Positions 38,043 through 47,809 are shown, numbered from the stretch's first letter. The stretch is DNA of 64,000 nt from Parasphingorhabdus cellanae (GCF_017498565.1 NZ_CP071794.1:2098001-2162000); one strand, 5' to 3'. The notes: generated by a model not told the origin, from the sequence alone. Numbers and translations are program-made.

Positions 38043-38714
38043 ATGTGGCAGTTATTTCAGTTTCCCCTTTGTCCGTTTTCGCGCAAAGTCCGCCTGCTAA
38101 TGGGCGAAAAGTCGGTCGGCTATGAACTGGTTCGCGAATCACCATGGCTGCAACGGGACGAATTTCTGGATATGAACCCCGCTGGCCGGACTCCTGTCTT
38201 GCGACATGCGGAACGCGGTACGATACTCGCCGACAGCAATGCGATTTGTGAATATATCGAAGAGACCGTCGAAAAGACGCCGATGATCAATGGCACCGCA
38301 ACCAACCGGGCCGAGATTCGCAGGCTGACAGCGTGGTTTGACGAACAATTTTATGGCGATGTCACTGCGCCGATGCTGTACGAACGCATGCAAAAGCGCA
38401 TTGTCCATCGCGCGCCACCGGATGCCAAGATGCTCCGCGAAGCGATGCGGCGGGCCAATGTCCATCTCGACTATATCGACTATCTGATCGATCACCGCAG
38501 CTGGCTCGCCGGAGCAACCATGAGTCTGGCGGATCTGGCCGCTGCGGCCCAAATTTCGGTTGCGGATTATCTCGGCGGGATCGACTGGACCGGCCATGAG
38601 CAGACCAAAGCGTGGTATGCGATGTTCAAATCCCGGCCTTCTTTCCGGCCCCTATTGTCTGAACGCATGGAAGTGATTGCGCCGCCAAGTCACTATGAGA
38701 AGGTGGATTTTTGA
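38043..38714 (+). CDS. Glutathione S-transferase family protein
   Basis: A 223-residue cytosolic GST-like protein. The thioredoxin-like N-terminal domain has FPLCPFSRKVRLLMGEK (Cys-Pro-Phe-Ser at the active-site turn), the cis-Pro strand (NPAGRTPVLRH) and the glutathione gamma-Glu site LADSNAICEYIEE. The all-helical C-terminal domain contains SWLAGATMSLADLAAAA, the usual N-capping box. Substrate is not predictable. The gene stands alone, bounded by repeats on both sides. Confidence 0.9.
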   Translation: MWQLFQFPLCPFSRKVRLLMGEKSVGYELVRESPWLQRDEFLDMNPAGRTPVLRHAERGTILADSNAICEYIEETVEKTPMINGTATNRAEIRRLTAWFDEQFYGDVTAPMLYERMQKRIVHRAPPDAKMLREAMRRANVHLDYIDYLIDHRSWLAGATMSLADLAAAAQISVADYLGGIDWTGHEQTKAWYAMFKSRPSFRPLLSERMEVIAPPSHYEKVDF

Positions 38715-38750
38715 CGCGCCGCGCAATGCTCTAGCGTTCCGAAGCGTCAA

Positions 38751-38862
38751 CCCCCGCGCAGGCGGGGGTCCATCTCCTAACCGCAATTCCTAGCGCAGCT
38801 GCCAAGTTTGCTGATTCGAAAAGACGATCTTATGGGAGATAGGCGCCCGCCTGCACGGGAGC
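38751..38862. repeat. Inverted-repeat REP/BIME-like element
   Basis: The left arm begins cccccgcgcaggcgggggtc and continues to atctccta; the right arm (38830-38862) is an imperfect inverted copy (tgggagataggcgcccgcct and onward). Each arm has its own small GC-rich hairpin. It fills the gap between GST and ubiG (convergent genes) and may terminate both. Confidence 0.7.
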
Positions 38863-38913
38863 ACGGCATGAGAAGGCAGCACAGCGTAAGAATGCAAAAG
38901 GACAGGTTTCAGA

Positions 38914-39678
38914 TTATTGCTGCTTCACCACTGTCATCAGATAGTTGAGCGCGAGATTGTCGGACAAGGAAAAACCGTGAGATGGACTATAGGATAGGCC
39001 GGTGGTATCAATCACTTTCAAACCCGCCTCGCCCAAAAGCGCTTCCAGCTCGCCGGGGGTGAAAAACTGGTCGTGATGATGTGTCCCCTTGGGAATACGC
39101 CCGGTCATCTCCGCCAGATCAACGAGCATCAGTTTCGACATGGTGGTGCGATTGGGGGTCGATAAGACCATCAACCCGTCATCCGCCAGCGCATGGGCCA
39201 ATCCTGTCACGAACCCGTCAGGATCATCGACATGCTCAATCACTTCGAGCGATGTCACCAAATCAAAACCGCTTTCTCCAAACGCCTCAATCCCTACGTT
39301 CCGATAGTCGATATCCAACCGCTGGGGCTCTGCATGCGCCGCCGCTGCGGCAATATTTTCCGGTGCTGCATCCAGTCCGGTCACTTTCGCGCCCATGCGT
39401 GCCAATGGCTCGCAGACCAGTCCGGCCCCACACCCAACATCCAGCGCGCGTTTGCCGGTCAGTGGCCGCAAATGAGCCGCATCGACGCCAAAATGCCGAT
39501 TGATGGCTTCCCGGATATAGCCCAGCCGCACCGGATTGAGCCGATGAAGCATGGCCGAGGATCCTTTCGGGTCCCACCAATCGGCCGCCAAAGCGCCAAA
39601 ATGCGCCGCTTCGTCGGGGTTTATCGTGCTTTTGGTTTCGCCTGAAACGGCCATGTTGCTGGTGCTTGCGTTTGTCAT
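38914..39678 (-). CDS. ubiG: Ubiquinone biosynthesis O-methyltransferase UbiG
   Basis: A 254-residue SAM methyltransferase performing both O-methylations in ubiquinone synthesis. The N-terminal INPDEAAHFGALAADWWDP is the UbiG signature; motif I is LDVGCGAGLVCEPLA, followed by VTGLDAAPENI and DLVTSLEVIEHVDDP. The end (GLSYSPSHGFSLSDNLALNY) also matches. The start is ATG 39678 with GAGG upstream. It is divergent from lysC across 71 bases. The COQ7-type gene at 47270 belongs to the same pathway but is not adjacent. Confidence 0.96.
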   Translation of the reverse strand: MTNASTSNMAVSGETKSTINPDEAAHFGALAADWWDPKGSSAMLHRLNPVRLGYIREAINRHFGVDAAHLRPLTGKRALDVGCGAGLVCEPLARMGAKVTGLDAAPENIAAAAAHAEPQRLDIDYRNVGIEAFGESGFDLVTSLEVIEHVDDPDGFVTGLAHALADDGLMVLSTPNRTTMSKLMLVDLAEMTGRIPKGTHHHDQFFTPGELEALLGEAGLKVIDTTGLSYSPSHGFSLSDNLALNYLMTVVKQQ

Positions 39679-39749
39679 AACGCCTCTTTATCACAGCCGA
39701 CGCGTCGCGTTCAGACCCTTTTTCAACAGAAAGACAGATAAGTAGCATC

Positions 39750-41015
39750 ATGGCACGGATAGTGATGAAATTTGGCGGGACGTCGATGGCGGGCATTGAG
39801 CGTATCCGCCGGGTCGCGCAGATCGTCAAGCAACAGGCAGATGCCGGACATGAGGTCGCGGTTGTCGTCTCCGCCATGGCGGGCGATACCGACCGGCTGG
39901 TCAATTTCTGCCGCGAAGCCAGCTCGCTTTATGATGCCGCTGAATATGACGTGGTGGTAGCAAGCGGCGAACAGGTGACATCCGGCCTGCTCGCGATCGC
40001 GTTGCAATCGCTGGGCGCCAAGGCGCGCAGCTGGCTCGGCTGGCAAATGCCGATCCGCACTATCGAGGCCCACAGCAAGGCTCGGATCGAAGCGATTGAT
40101 GCCGATGCTCTCACCGCCTCCATGAAAAGCGGCGAAATTGCCATTATTCCAGGCTTTCAAGGCATTAGTCAGGATGGCCGGATTACCACATTGGGCCGCG
40201 GCGGTTCCGATACCAGCGCAGTGGCTATCGCCGCAGCCGTCAAAGCCGATCGCTGTGATATCTATACCGATGTCGACGGTGTCTATACCACCGACCCGCG
40301 CATCGTGACAAAAGCGCGCAAACTGAAAACCGTGACCTTTGAAGAGATGCTGGAGCTGGCCAGCGTCGGCGCGAAAGTGCTGCAAACACGGTCGGTCGGT
40401 CTGGCGATGAAAGAAAATGTACGTATTCAAGTGCTGTCATCCTTTACCGAGGATGGCGCGCCCAGCGCTGATGATCTGCCCGGAACGATGATCGTCAGCG
40501 AAAGCGAAATGGAGAAGGAAGATATGGAGCGTCAACTCATCACAGGCATCGCCCATGACAAGAATGAATCCAAAATCACTCTGACCCGCGTGCCCGATAA
40601 GCCGGGCGCTGTGGCCAATATCTTCGAGCCGCTGGCCAAGGCCGCGATCAATGTCGATATGATCATTCAGAATGTTGGCCGCGAAAAAGGCGAGACGGAC
40701 GTGACCTTTACCGCCCCGACCAGCGACCTTGACCGTACCATGCAGGTGCTGGAAAAAGCGCAGGAAAGCATTGGCTATAACCGGCTGATTTCCGACACGA
40801 ACGTCGCGAAAATATCGGTCGTCGGCGTCGGTATGAAAAGCCACGCCGGTGTGGCCTCCACGATGTTTAAATCGCTGGCCGATCGCGGCGTTAATATTCA
40901 GGCAATTACGACGTCGGAAATCAAGGTCAGCGTGCTGATCGAGGAAGACTATACCGAATTGGCGCTCAGGGTGCTTCACACCGCCTATGGCCTGGATGCA
41001 GAGGATGCAGCTTAA
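39750..41015 (+). CDS. lysC: Aspartate kinase
   Basis: A 421-residue enzyme for the first step of the Lys/Thr/Met/DAP pathway. The kinase domain starts with VMKFGGTSM and contains GRGGSDTSAVAIAAA, DVDGVYTTDPRI and the FEEMLELASVGAKVLQ signature. Two ACT domains follow (ESKITLTRVPDKPGAVANIF and ISVVGVGMKSHAGVASTMF), which normally bind Lys/Thr for feedback inhibition. The length matches the ACT-containing class. It is followed by a GC-rich inverted repeat that may end transcription. Confidence 0.97.
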   Translation: MARIVMKFGGTSMAGIERIRRVAQIVKQQADAGHEVAVVVSAMAGDTDRLVNFCREASSLYDAAEYDVVVASGEQVTSGLLAIALQSLGAKARSWLGWQMPIRTIEAHSKARIEAIDADALTASMKSGEIAIIPGFQGISQDGRITTLGRGGSDTSAVAIAAAVKADRCDIYTDVDGVYTTDPRIVTKARKLKTVTFEEMLELASVGAKVLQTRSVGLAMKENVRIQVLSSFTEDGAPSADDLPGTMIVSESEMEKEDMERQLITGIAHDKNESKITLTRVPDKPGAVANIFEPLAKAAINVDMIIQNVGREKGETDVTFTAPTSDLDRTMQVLEKAQESIGYNRLISDTNVAKISVVGVGMKSHAGVASTMFKSLADRGVNIQAITTSEIKVSVLIEEDYTELALRVLHTAYGLDAEDAA

Positions 41016-41019
41016 CAAT

Positions 41020-41113
41020 CTCCCTCCCCTTCAGGGGAGGGATTAAGGGAGGGGCTGTCTGGGCAAGTCTCGATAGCCCCCTCTCCCAACCCTCTCCCCT
41101 GAAGGGGAGAGGG
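41020..41113. repeat. GC-rich inverted-repeat element after lysC
   Basis: The left arm (41022-41055, ccctccccttcaggggaggg then attaagggaggggct) and right arm (41075-41113) are imperfect inverted copies; each arm contains a nested palindrome around ccccttcagggg or cccctgaagggg. This is a common repetitive intergenic element in sphingomonads and other alphaproteobacteria, by general knowledge. It could also act as a terminator. Confidence 0.75.
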
Positions 41114-41131
41114 CATTTAGAAAGAAACCCA

Positions 41132-42135
41132 ATGACCCAATCCAAACTCTCAACCTTAATGCAGCGCGGCACCGACCTGCTGGGCAGCGAAACCGCCATC
41201 ATGTGCGGCGCGATGAGCTGGGTATCGGAGCGCAATCTGGTGAGCGCCATTTCCAATGCAGGCGGCTTTGGCGTGATCGCTTGCGGTGCAATGACCCCGA
41301 ATTGCTTGATACGGAAATTGCTGAAACCAAGAAGCTGACAAGCAAACCCTTTGGCGTCAACCTGATCACCATGCATCCCGATCTGATGAAACTGATCGCA
41401 ATATGCGGTAATCACGGCGTCAGCCATGTGGTGCTCGCCGGCGGTTTGCCGCCCAAAGGCAGCCTTGAGGCAATCAAGGAAATCGGCGCAAAAGTGATCT
41501 GCTTTGCGCCGGCCATGGCGCTGGCCAAGAAGTTTATCCGCTCCGGCGTGGATGCCATCGTTATCGAAGGCATGGAAGCAGGCGGCCATATCGGACCGGT
41601 CTCGACTTCCGTGCTCGCACAAGAAATCCTGCCTGAAATAGCCGATCAGCTGCCGGTCTTTGTTGCCGGGGGCATCGCCCGCGGCGAAGCCATTGCCAGC
41701 TATCTTGAAATGGGTGCAAGCGGCGTCCAGCTCGGCACGCGCTTTGTCTGTGCGCACGAATCGATCGCGCATGAAAACTTCAAGAAAGCCTTCATGCGCG
41801 GCAATGCCCGTGACGCGATTACCAGTGTTCAGGTCGATCCGCGGCTGCCGGTCATTCCGGTGCGCGCGTTGAAGAATAAAGGCACCGAAGAATTTACCCG
41901 CAAGCAGATAGAGGTCGCCAAGCTGCTGGATGCTGGCGAGATCGAAATGGGCGAAGCACAATTGCAGATCGAGCATTTCTGGGCCGGCGCGCTGCGCAAG
42001 GCGGTGATTGATGGTGATGTCGAAAATGGCTCGGTCATGGCCGGACAGTCGGTCGGCATGGTCAAGGCCGAGGAAAGCGTTGCGGATATTATCAAGACGC
42101 TGACTGATGAGGCAGAAGCGGCACTGGCGCGTTAG
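41132..42135 (+). pseudogene. Nitronate monooxygenase (FMN, 2-nitropropane dioxygenase family), single-base frameshift
   Basis: Two overlapping frames together make one full-length enzyme. Codons from ATG 41132 give LMQRGTDLLGSETAIMCGAM and GGFGVIACGAMTP; from about 41300 the family sequence continues in another frame as ELLDTEIAETKKLTSKPFGV, INLITMHPDL-like strands, HVVLAGGLPPKG, EGMEAGGHIG, VFVAGGIARGEA and GVQLGTRFVCAHE. One missing G (ccg|gaattg reads ccgaattg) near 41299 explains the break. All expected FMN-site glycine loops are intact downstream. It may be a true recent pseudogene or an assembly error. The downstream frame alone lacks a credible start. Confidence 0.85.
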
Positions 42136-42208
42136 AGATTACAAAGCCGGGCGGTACGCAAACTCTATCTGTCTTGCCTAAATAACACAGCTTGGGCATA
42201 GTGAAACG

Positions 42209-42751
42209 ATGAACGATATTACCATCGACCCGCTTACAGAAATGGAGCAAGACAACGCGCGGGCCTACAATCAAGGCCTGACCCCGCTCCATCCGCCGCA
42301 GAAATCACTTATCCGTCTGAATACCGGAATCTTTGCCGCTATTTTGATCATTGCGTCGGTCGCTGTCGAATTTGGGATCCGCAATGAGCTTCCATTGGTT
42401 GCTGGATCGATCATCGGGCCTGTCGCTGCCTTCGCGCTTTTCCTTTTCGTCATGCTGCCAAACCGCATCTATCGCCGTTGGGGCTATGATATTGGCCCAG
42501 ATGGACAAGGTAAGCAACTGCGCGTATTGCGCGGGTTTATGTGGCGGATCGACACGATCGTGCCGTTTAATCGCATCCAGCATATCGATGTTGCGCAAGG
42601 TCCGTTTCAGCGCATGTTCGGATTATCGACCCTGATCGTCCACACCGCTGGGACGCATAACAGCATCGTTACTCTACCAGGCCTCAGCACCCCGGATGCC
42701 GAAGCGATGCGCGACACGATCAAGGGTCATATCCGTCAAGACATGATATGA
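42209..42751 (+). CDS. bPH2-domain membrane protein (YdbS-like)
   Basis: A 180-residue protein with two transmembrane helices (GIFAAILIIASVAVEFGI and GSIIGPVAAFALFLFVML) followed by a bacterial PH (DUF304-type) domain: RVLRGFMWRIDTIVPFNRIQHIDVAQGPFQR then FGLSTLIVHTAG. This matches YdbS, which is usually paired with YdbT. Its stop overlaps the start of the next gene by 4 bases (ATGA), so the two are translationally coupled. Function of the pair is unknown. Confidence 0.88.
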   Translation: MNDITIDPLTEMEQDNARAYNQGLTPLHPPQKSLIRLNTGIFAAILIIASVAVEFGIRNELPLVAGSIIGPVAAFALFLFVMLPNRIYRRWGYDIGPDGQGKQLRVLRGFMWRIDTIVPFNRIQHIDVAQGPFQRMFGLSTLIVHTAGTHNSIVTLPGLSTPDAEAMRDTIKGHIRQDMI

Positions 42752-44274
42752 ATGAAACCCCCGTGATTTCAGCAGAACCAGAAGTGCCAGAAACAGATGA
42801 TGGCGAGTCATTCCGCCGACTGCACCCGCTCAGCATCATCCTGAAGTCCGTTGCGGCGATCGGCCAGAATCTGATCGCGATGGGCGTGCTCTATTTCAGC
42901 GTTTTCGACCGGAATCTAGCCTATACCGGTTTAGCAGCCATAGCCCTTTTGGCTTTCATTATCGGCATCACGGCATTGATTTGGTCGCGTTTCTCCTATC
43001 ATATTGGGCCCAAGGAAATTCGCATCAAAAGCGGTTTGCTCAGCCGCAACAATCGCTCCATCCCGTTTGACCGGATTCAGGATGTCAGTCTGGAGCAAAA
43101 ACTGGTCAGCCGGGTCTTGGGCCTCGCCACGGTAAAACTGGAAACCGGGGCATCGGCGGGCGAAGATGGCAAGCTCGATGCGCTGGCATTGGCGGATGCA
43201 GAAGCGCTACGGGACACGGTGCGCGACTATAAATCGGGCGTCTCCGCAATGGCGACAGATATAACCGGCGAAACGGCATCGACCGAAGATGCGGACGAAC
43301 GGCCACCGCTTTTTGCCATGGACAACCGGCGCATATTCATTGCCGGCCTGTTCAATTTCTCCTTCATCCTGCTCGCCATTCTCGGTGCTATCGCCCAAAA
43401 TCTTGACTTCCTGTTGCCCGATGACTTTTTCAACCCGTGGTATTGGGCGGAACAACTGTCGGAGCAAGATATGGTCAACGGCCTTAGCTTTTCGGCGCAA
43501 ATTGCCGGAGCGGTCGGGGCGCTGGTTTCACTTATTGCAGTGGGCATGGGCAGCGGCATCATCCGCACCTTCATCCGTGAATATGGTTTTCGGCTCGACC
43601 GCGTCGATAGAGGTCAGCCTGGATTCCGTCGGCGGCGAGGGCTCTTTACATTGACCGACATGGTCATGCCAATCCATCGGGTGCAGGCTGCGATATTGAA
43701 AACCGGCCCAATTCGCCAACGCTTTGGTTGGTATCATCTCAAATTCCAATCCCTCGCCAGCGATGGCAGCGGGGAGAGTGACCATAGCGCCGCGCCGTGC
43801 GCGCAGATGGAAGAAGTCGATCCCATATTAAACGAAACGGGTATCACCAACGTCCCGCGCGATCTTGAATTCCATAGAGTCGACCCTGCGCTTTGGTGGC
43901 GTGATGCTATCATCATCACCATCGTGCTCGGCGCCGTTGCTGTTGGTAACGGCACCTTTGTTCATACCGGTTTTTATGCACTGATATTGCTCGCGATTCC
44001 GATTATTTCAGTGATGATATTGAACTGGCGGCATCATCAATATGCCCTGACGGCCAATCAATTATTCGTGCGGGCGGGCTGGTGGCGGCGTAAGCTTACA
44101 ATAGTGCCGATCCGAAAAATACAAACGGTTGATGTCGGCCAGTCGCCGCTGGATCATCCCCTGGATCTGGCAACCATCACTGTGGGAATCGCAGGCGGAT
44201 CATCCATGGCTCCGCTCAAGATTAATGATATTCCGATAACCACGGCCATGGCGCTGCGCAAAAAGCTAATTTGA
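42748..44274 (+). CDS. PH-domain membrane protein (YdbT-like, multiple bPH2 domains)
   Basis: A 508-residue partner of the preceding gene. Transmembrane helix pairs precede each of the PH-like units, seen as RIKSGLLSRNNRSIPFDRIQ, RRRGLFTLTDMVMPIHRVQ and LFVRAGWWRRKLTIVPIRKI, so there are three bPH2 repeats. This is the YdbT layout and length. ATG 42748 lies inside the ATGA overlap. An acidic cytoplasmic linker (DITGETASTEDADERPP) separates the first and second units. Confidence 0.88.
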   Translation: MNETPVISAEPEVPETDDGESFRRLHPLSIILKSVAAIGQNLIAMGVLYFSVFDRNLAYTGLAAIALLAFIIGITALIWSRFSYHIGPKEIRIKSGLLSRNNRSIPFDRIQDVSLEQKLVSRVLGLATVKLETGASAGEDGKLDALALADAEALRDTVRDYKSGVSAMATDITGETASTEDADERPPLFAMDNRRIFIAGLFNFSFILLAILGAIAQNLDFLLPDDFFNPWYWAEQLSEQDMVNGLSFSAQIAGAVGALVSLIAVGMGSGIIRTFIREYGFRLDRVDRGQPGFRRRRGLFTLTDMVMPIHRVQAAILKTGPIRQRFGWYHLKFQSLASDGSGESDHSAAPCAQMEEVDPILNETGITNVPRDLEFHRVDPALWWRDAIIITIVLGAVAVGNGTFVHTGFYALILLAIPIISVMILNWRHHQYALTANQLFVRAGWWRRKLTIVPIRKIQTVDVGQSPLDHPLDLATITVGIAGGSSMAPLKINDIPITTAMALRKKLI

Positions 44275-44356
44275 CCAAGATCAGCAATCATCGCGCTTGA
44301 CAGAAGCCGTCGATTAATCAGGATAGCTGCAACAGATATTTTTGCAGGAGGGTATT

Positions 44357-46126
44357 ATGCGCCGGGGACATTTCGCGATATTGGTTTCACTATCGACGCT
44401 GGCGATCAGCGCGCCGCTTCATGCTCAGAACAGCGAGTCTCAAAAGTCATCAGAACTGCATCAGATTATTGATGATTTTTGGGCCTATAATCTCGAGCAA
44501 TATCCCGAATTTGCCTCATCGTTAGGCATTGATGATCCGGATGGCCAAGTTAGCGATTACAGTCTTGAGGCCGAGGATAAGCGAGTCGAAAAAGCCAAGA
44601 TGTGGCTGACCCAGCTCGACAAAATCGAACAGAACAGCCTCTCAGAAGATGATAAAACCAACTACGGCATTCTCCGCCGCAGCCTTGCGGAACAGGTTGA
44701 GGCCAGTAGCTATGGCCAGCGCACGATCAACTTCACCAACCGCAGCGGTTGGCACCAAAGTTTTGCGAGCATGCAAAATAACCTGCCGTTCCGCAACGCC
44801 GAGGATTATCAAACTTACATCAATCGGCTGAAAAAATACGGGATGGTTCACCGGCAATCGATTGCCGTTGCCAATCAGGCGCTAGAAGGCGGCTATGTCC
44901 AGCCTTGCGTTTCGATGGTCGGCTATGAGACCAGCATTTCCGGACTGATCAAGGAAGACCCAAAGGAATCACGCTTCTTCGAACCGTTTAAACGCACTAA
45001 GCCGGAAGGCATGGATCAGACGGCTTTCGATAATCTCGCCGCCACCGCCGCGGAAGCGATTAGTACGAACATCAATCCAGCGCTGAAAGAGCATCTTGAT
45101 TGGTATACCGGGCAATATGCGCCCAATTGCGCTAAAGAGCCGGGCGTCTCGGCGCAGCCGGGCGGCGACAAATATTATGATTTTCGCATTCGTCAGATGA
45201 CGACCACCGAAAAGTCAGCAGACGAGATTCACAATATCGGCTTGTCTGAAGTCGCCCGCATCCGCGCTGAGATGGTTGAGGTCGCGAAAAAAGCCGGATT
45301 TGAAACCCGTGAAGCGTTCATTGAGGATCTCCGCACCAACCCGAAATATTATGCCAAGACGCCCGAAGAGCTGATGGAAAAAGTCGCGCGGGTGACCAAG
45401 CTGATTGATGGTAAAATGCCCTCAATCATCGGCAAGCTGGCGCGATTGCCTTATGGGATCAAGGAAATCCCGGCGGAAACGGCAGAAGGCACGACCACCG
45501 CTTATTATAATCCGGGATCGCCCGATGTCGGCATTGCCGGCTTCTACTATGTCAACACGTCCAAGCTGGACCAGCGGCCCTTCTGGGAAATCCCTGCTCT
45601 GAGCGTCCATGAAGCGGTGCCCGGCCACCATATGCAGATCGCCTTGCAGCAGGAACTCGACATGCCCGATTTCCGCAAGCACGGCGCGTTTTTCACTGCC
45701 TTTGTCGAAGGCTGGGGCCTCTATTCAGAACGGCTTGGCATTGAAATGGGCCTCTATGACACGCCAGCCAAAGATATGGGCCGACTATCCTATGAAATGT
45801 GGCGCGCCACCCGGCTGGTGGTCGACACCGGTATCCACAGCAAAGGTTGGAGCAAGCAGCGCGCGATTGATTTCATGACTGACAATACCGCCCTCAGCCC
45901 CGCCAATATCGAGGCTGAGGTGAACCGCTATATCAGCTGGCCCGGTCAAGCGCTGGCCTATAAAATGGGCGAGCTGAAGATCCGTGAACTACGCACCAAG
46001 GCGACGGAAGAGCTGGGCGCAAAATTTGATCTGCGCGAATTTCACGACGTGGTGCTGGGCCAGGGCGCGGTGCCACTAGACATTTTGGAAGCGCAAGTGA
46101 ACCGCTGGATTAAAGGGAAGAAATAA
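44357..46126 (+). CDS. Exported DUF885-family protein (putative peptidase)
   Basis: A 589-residue DUF885 protein. A Sec signal (MRRGHFAILVSLSTLAISA ... HAQ) is followed by the typical IDDFWAYNLEQYPEFASSLG. A metallopeptidase-like motif ALSVHEAVPGHHMQIAL (HExxxGHH) and the downstream FFTAFVEGWGLYSERLG give the zinc-site pattern of this family. AGGAGG five bases before ATG 44357 decides the start; an upstream TTG at 44342 also keeps the frame open. Location is probably periplasmic. Substrate is unknown; some relatives cleave peptides. The next gene begins one base after the stop. Confidence 0.9.
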   Translation: MRRGHFAILVSLSTLAISAPLHAQNSESQKSSELHQIIDDFWAYNLEQYPEFASSLGIDDPDGQVSDYSLEAEDKRVEKAKMWLTQLDKIEQNSLSEDDKTNYGILRRSLAEQVEASSYGQRTINFTNRSGWHQSFASMQNNLPFRNAEDYQTYINRLKKYGMVHRQSIAVANQALEGGYVQPCVSMVGYETSISGLIKEDPKESRFFEPFKRTKPEGMDQTAFDNLAATAAEAISTNINPALKEHLDWYTGQYAPNCAKEPGVSAQPGGDKYYDFRIRQMTTTEKSADEIHNIGLSEVARIRAEMVEVAKKAGFETREAFIEDLRTNPKYYAKTPEELMEKVARVTKLIDGKMPSIIGKLARLPYGIKEIPAETAEGTTTAYYNPGSPDVGIAGFYYVNTSKLDQRPFWEIPALSVHEAVPGHHMQIALQQELDMPDFRKHGAFFTAFVEGWGLYSERLGIEMGLYDTPAKDMGRLSYEMWRATRLVVDTGIHSKGWSKQRAIDFMTDNTALSPANIEAEVNRYISWPGQALAYKMGELKIRELRTKATEELGAKFDLREFHDVVLGQGAVPLDILEAQVNRWIKGKK

Positions 46127-46127
46127 G

Positions 46128-46544
46128 ATGCACAAGTTTGGATTATGGATCGCTTTTGCTTCGCTCTTCATCAGCAACCCCGCTTTGGCGCAGGCCACGC
46201 CGGACAGCTTGGCCGATTCCGCTTTCACTGCTCTCAAAAATAATGGCTCAGCTGGATTTCTTGACGATATGGTGTCAAATGCTCCGCTTCTCGAAACAAA
46301 AATGGTAGAGAAAACAACTATTATAAACGCAATGGATCAACTGCTTTCCTATTATGGAAAAGTAGAAAGCTGGGAGATGATCCACGAAAAGAACGTATCC
46401 TCGAGATTTATTGAACGTGCATATCTGATATTTCTGGAAAAATACGCTATTCAAGTCACAATGCAGTTTTACCGGACGGGCGATGGTTGGACGACTACCA
46501 AGTTTTACTTTGACGACCAGATTCAGAAATTTCTGCCAGAGTAG
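46128..46544 (+). CDS. Small exported hypothetical protein (138 aa)
   Basis: Signal peptide (MHKFGLWIAFASLFISNPAL, cleavage near AQA). The mature 115 residues form a mixed alpha/beta sequence with helix LADSAFTALKNNGSAGFLDDM and a strand-rich end (VTMQFYRTGDGWTTTKFYF). This resembles DUF3887-like or NTF2-like small domains, but I cannot name the family with confidence. It starts one base after the DUF885 gene, so it is probably co-translated. Confidence 0.7.
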   Translation: MHKFGLWIAFASLFISNPALAQATPDSLADSAFTALKNNGSAGFLDDMVSNAPLLETKMVEKTTIINAMDQLLSYYGKVESWEMIHEKNVSSRFIERAYLIFLEKYAIQVTMQFYRTGDGWTTTKFYFDDQIQKFLPE

Positions 46545-46565
46545 CTATTCGTATATTATCGCCGG

Positions 46566-47219
46566 TCACTCATCATCCGCAGGAACCGGCGGCGGCGTTT
46601 CATCTGCTCCCGGTGGCACTGCCAGATCATTGCCAGCACGAGTCTCAGCATTTGAAGCCTCCAGCGCTTCGGCATCCTGGGCTTCCAGCCGCGCCCGTGC
46701 CTCAGCAGCACCGGCTTCGCGGGCTTCGCGCTGCGCTTCAATTTCGCGGAGGCGTTCTTCGACCGCTTCGGCTTCACCATCAATCCGGGCGAGGCGTTTC
46801 TGACGCTCTTCCTCGATTAACCGGCCCCAGTTGACCGTGTCATCCTGCCCTTTTTCGGCATAAGCCTGTTTGAGCAATTTTTGCGTGCAACCTGTAAAGC
46901 CGCCAGCACCCGAGGGGGAGCAGCTTTGCGTGCCGTCTTTGCCAACATATTCATAGGCTCTGACACGCTCTGACCATGCTTCGTTTTTGGCATCATTGGG
47001 ATTGTCACGCAACGTCTCGGGAATCCGATAGCGTTCCGATTCCGCCTTGCGCGCGCAGACGACAATCTCTCCGCCAGTACTTTGTGGACAAGGATCATCG
47101 CCATAGATGACGAGCTGATTGACCCGGTCGCCGGCTTCATCCTGAGCCATTGCGGGGGCCGCAAGCATACCGCTTGCAAGTATCAGTGGGGCGAAAAAAA
47201 GAGCAGCTTTTATCATCAT
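46566..47219 (-). CDS. Exported coiled-coil hypothetical protein
   Basis: About 217 residues. A signal peptide (MMIKAALFFAPLILASGMLA ... AMAQ) precedes a cysteine-containing N-terminal part (GDDPCPQSTGGEIVVCARK, then CSPSGAGGFTGC) and a long charged coiled coil (EEERQKRLARIDGEAEAVEE and onward). The tail is Pro/Asp-rich. AAAGGA precedes paired ATGs at 47219/47216; a longer ORF start at 47306 would overlap coq7 and lose the signal peptide, so it was rejected. The family resembles small sphingomonad-specific secreted proteins. Function is unknown. Confidence 0.72.
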   Translation of the reverse strand: MMIKAALFFAPLILASGMLAAPAMAQDEAGDRVNQLVIYGDDPCPQSTGGEIVVCARKAESERYRIPETLRDNPNDAKNEAWSERVRAYEYVGKDGTQSCSPSGAGGFTGCTQKLLKQAYAEKGQDDTVNWGRLIEEERQKRLARIDGEAEAVEERLREIEAQREAREAGAAEARARLEAQDAEALEASNAETRAGNDLAVPPGADETPPPVPADDE

Positions 47220-47269
47220 AATCCTTTGCCAGCGACTGAATGAACCCGCGCTGAAGGCCAATAATGCAG

Positions 47270-47809
47270 TCAGATACGTTTTGAAAGCCCTATTGCCACT
47301 TTGCACCCCAGCCGGATGGCCGCACTCAATACAGGATAGCCCGGCGTATCTTCCGCGCCTGATTCAATCGCGGTTTGCTTATGCTCCAGTTCCTCCTCGC
47401 GAAACTCCGCAATCTTACTGAGCAGCTCCGGATCATTTTCCGATTCCAGCTGCTCCAGCTGTTCCTTATAATGCAGGTCAATTTCGGTCTCCACGGCGGC
47501 GGTACAGGCCATTGCAGCGCGCGGCCCCATGATCGCGGTTCCGGCTCCAAGCGCGTAACCAGCGGCTTTCCAGAAAGGTTGCAACACCGTCGGTCGAACA
47601 TTGCGTTCGACAATCATCCGGTCGAAAGTATCCAGATGCCGCTGTTCCTGTTCCGCCATGTGATGGATTGCGCTGCTATCAGGGGCATCATCACCCATAA
47701 CGGCGAGCTGGCCCTTGTAGATTTGCGCTGCGCCATATTCACCGGCCTGATTGACACGGATCATTGATGCGATATCTGCTTTCGTTTTTCCCAGTGCTTC
47801 TTCAGCCAT
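47270..47809 (-). CDS. coq7: COQ7-type demethoxyubiquinone hydroxylase
   Basis: A 179-residue di-iron hydroxylase for the C6 hydroxylation in ubiquinone synthesis. Iron ligands are seen in NQAGEYGAAQIYKGQ, in HHMAEQEQRHLDTF (ExxH) and in REEELEHKQTAI, with a further Glu in VETEIDLHY. The length fits the short bacterial COQ7 form. AGGA precedes ATG 47809. It lies 13 bases after dsbB in a minus-strand run ctpA-dsbB-coq7. Confidence 0.93.
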   Translation of the reverse strand: MAEEALGKTKADIASMIRVNQAGEYGAAQIYKGQLAVMGDDAPDSSAIHHMAEQEQRHLDTFDRMIVERNVRPTVLQPFWKAAGYALGAGTAIMGPRAAMACTAAVETEIDLHYKEQLEQLESENDPELLSKIAEFREEELEHKQTAIESGAEDTPGYPVLSAAIRLGCKVAIGLSKRI

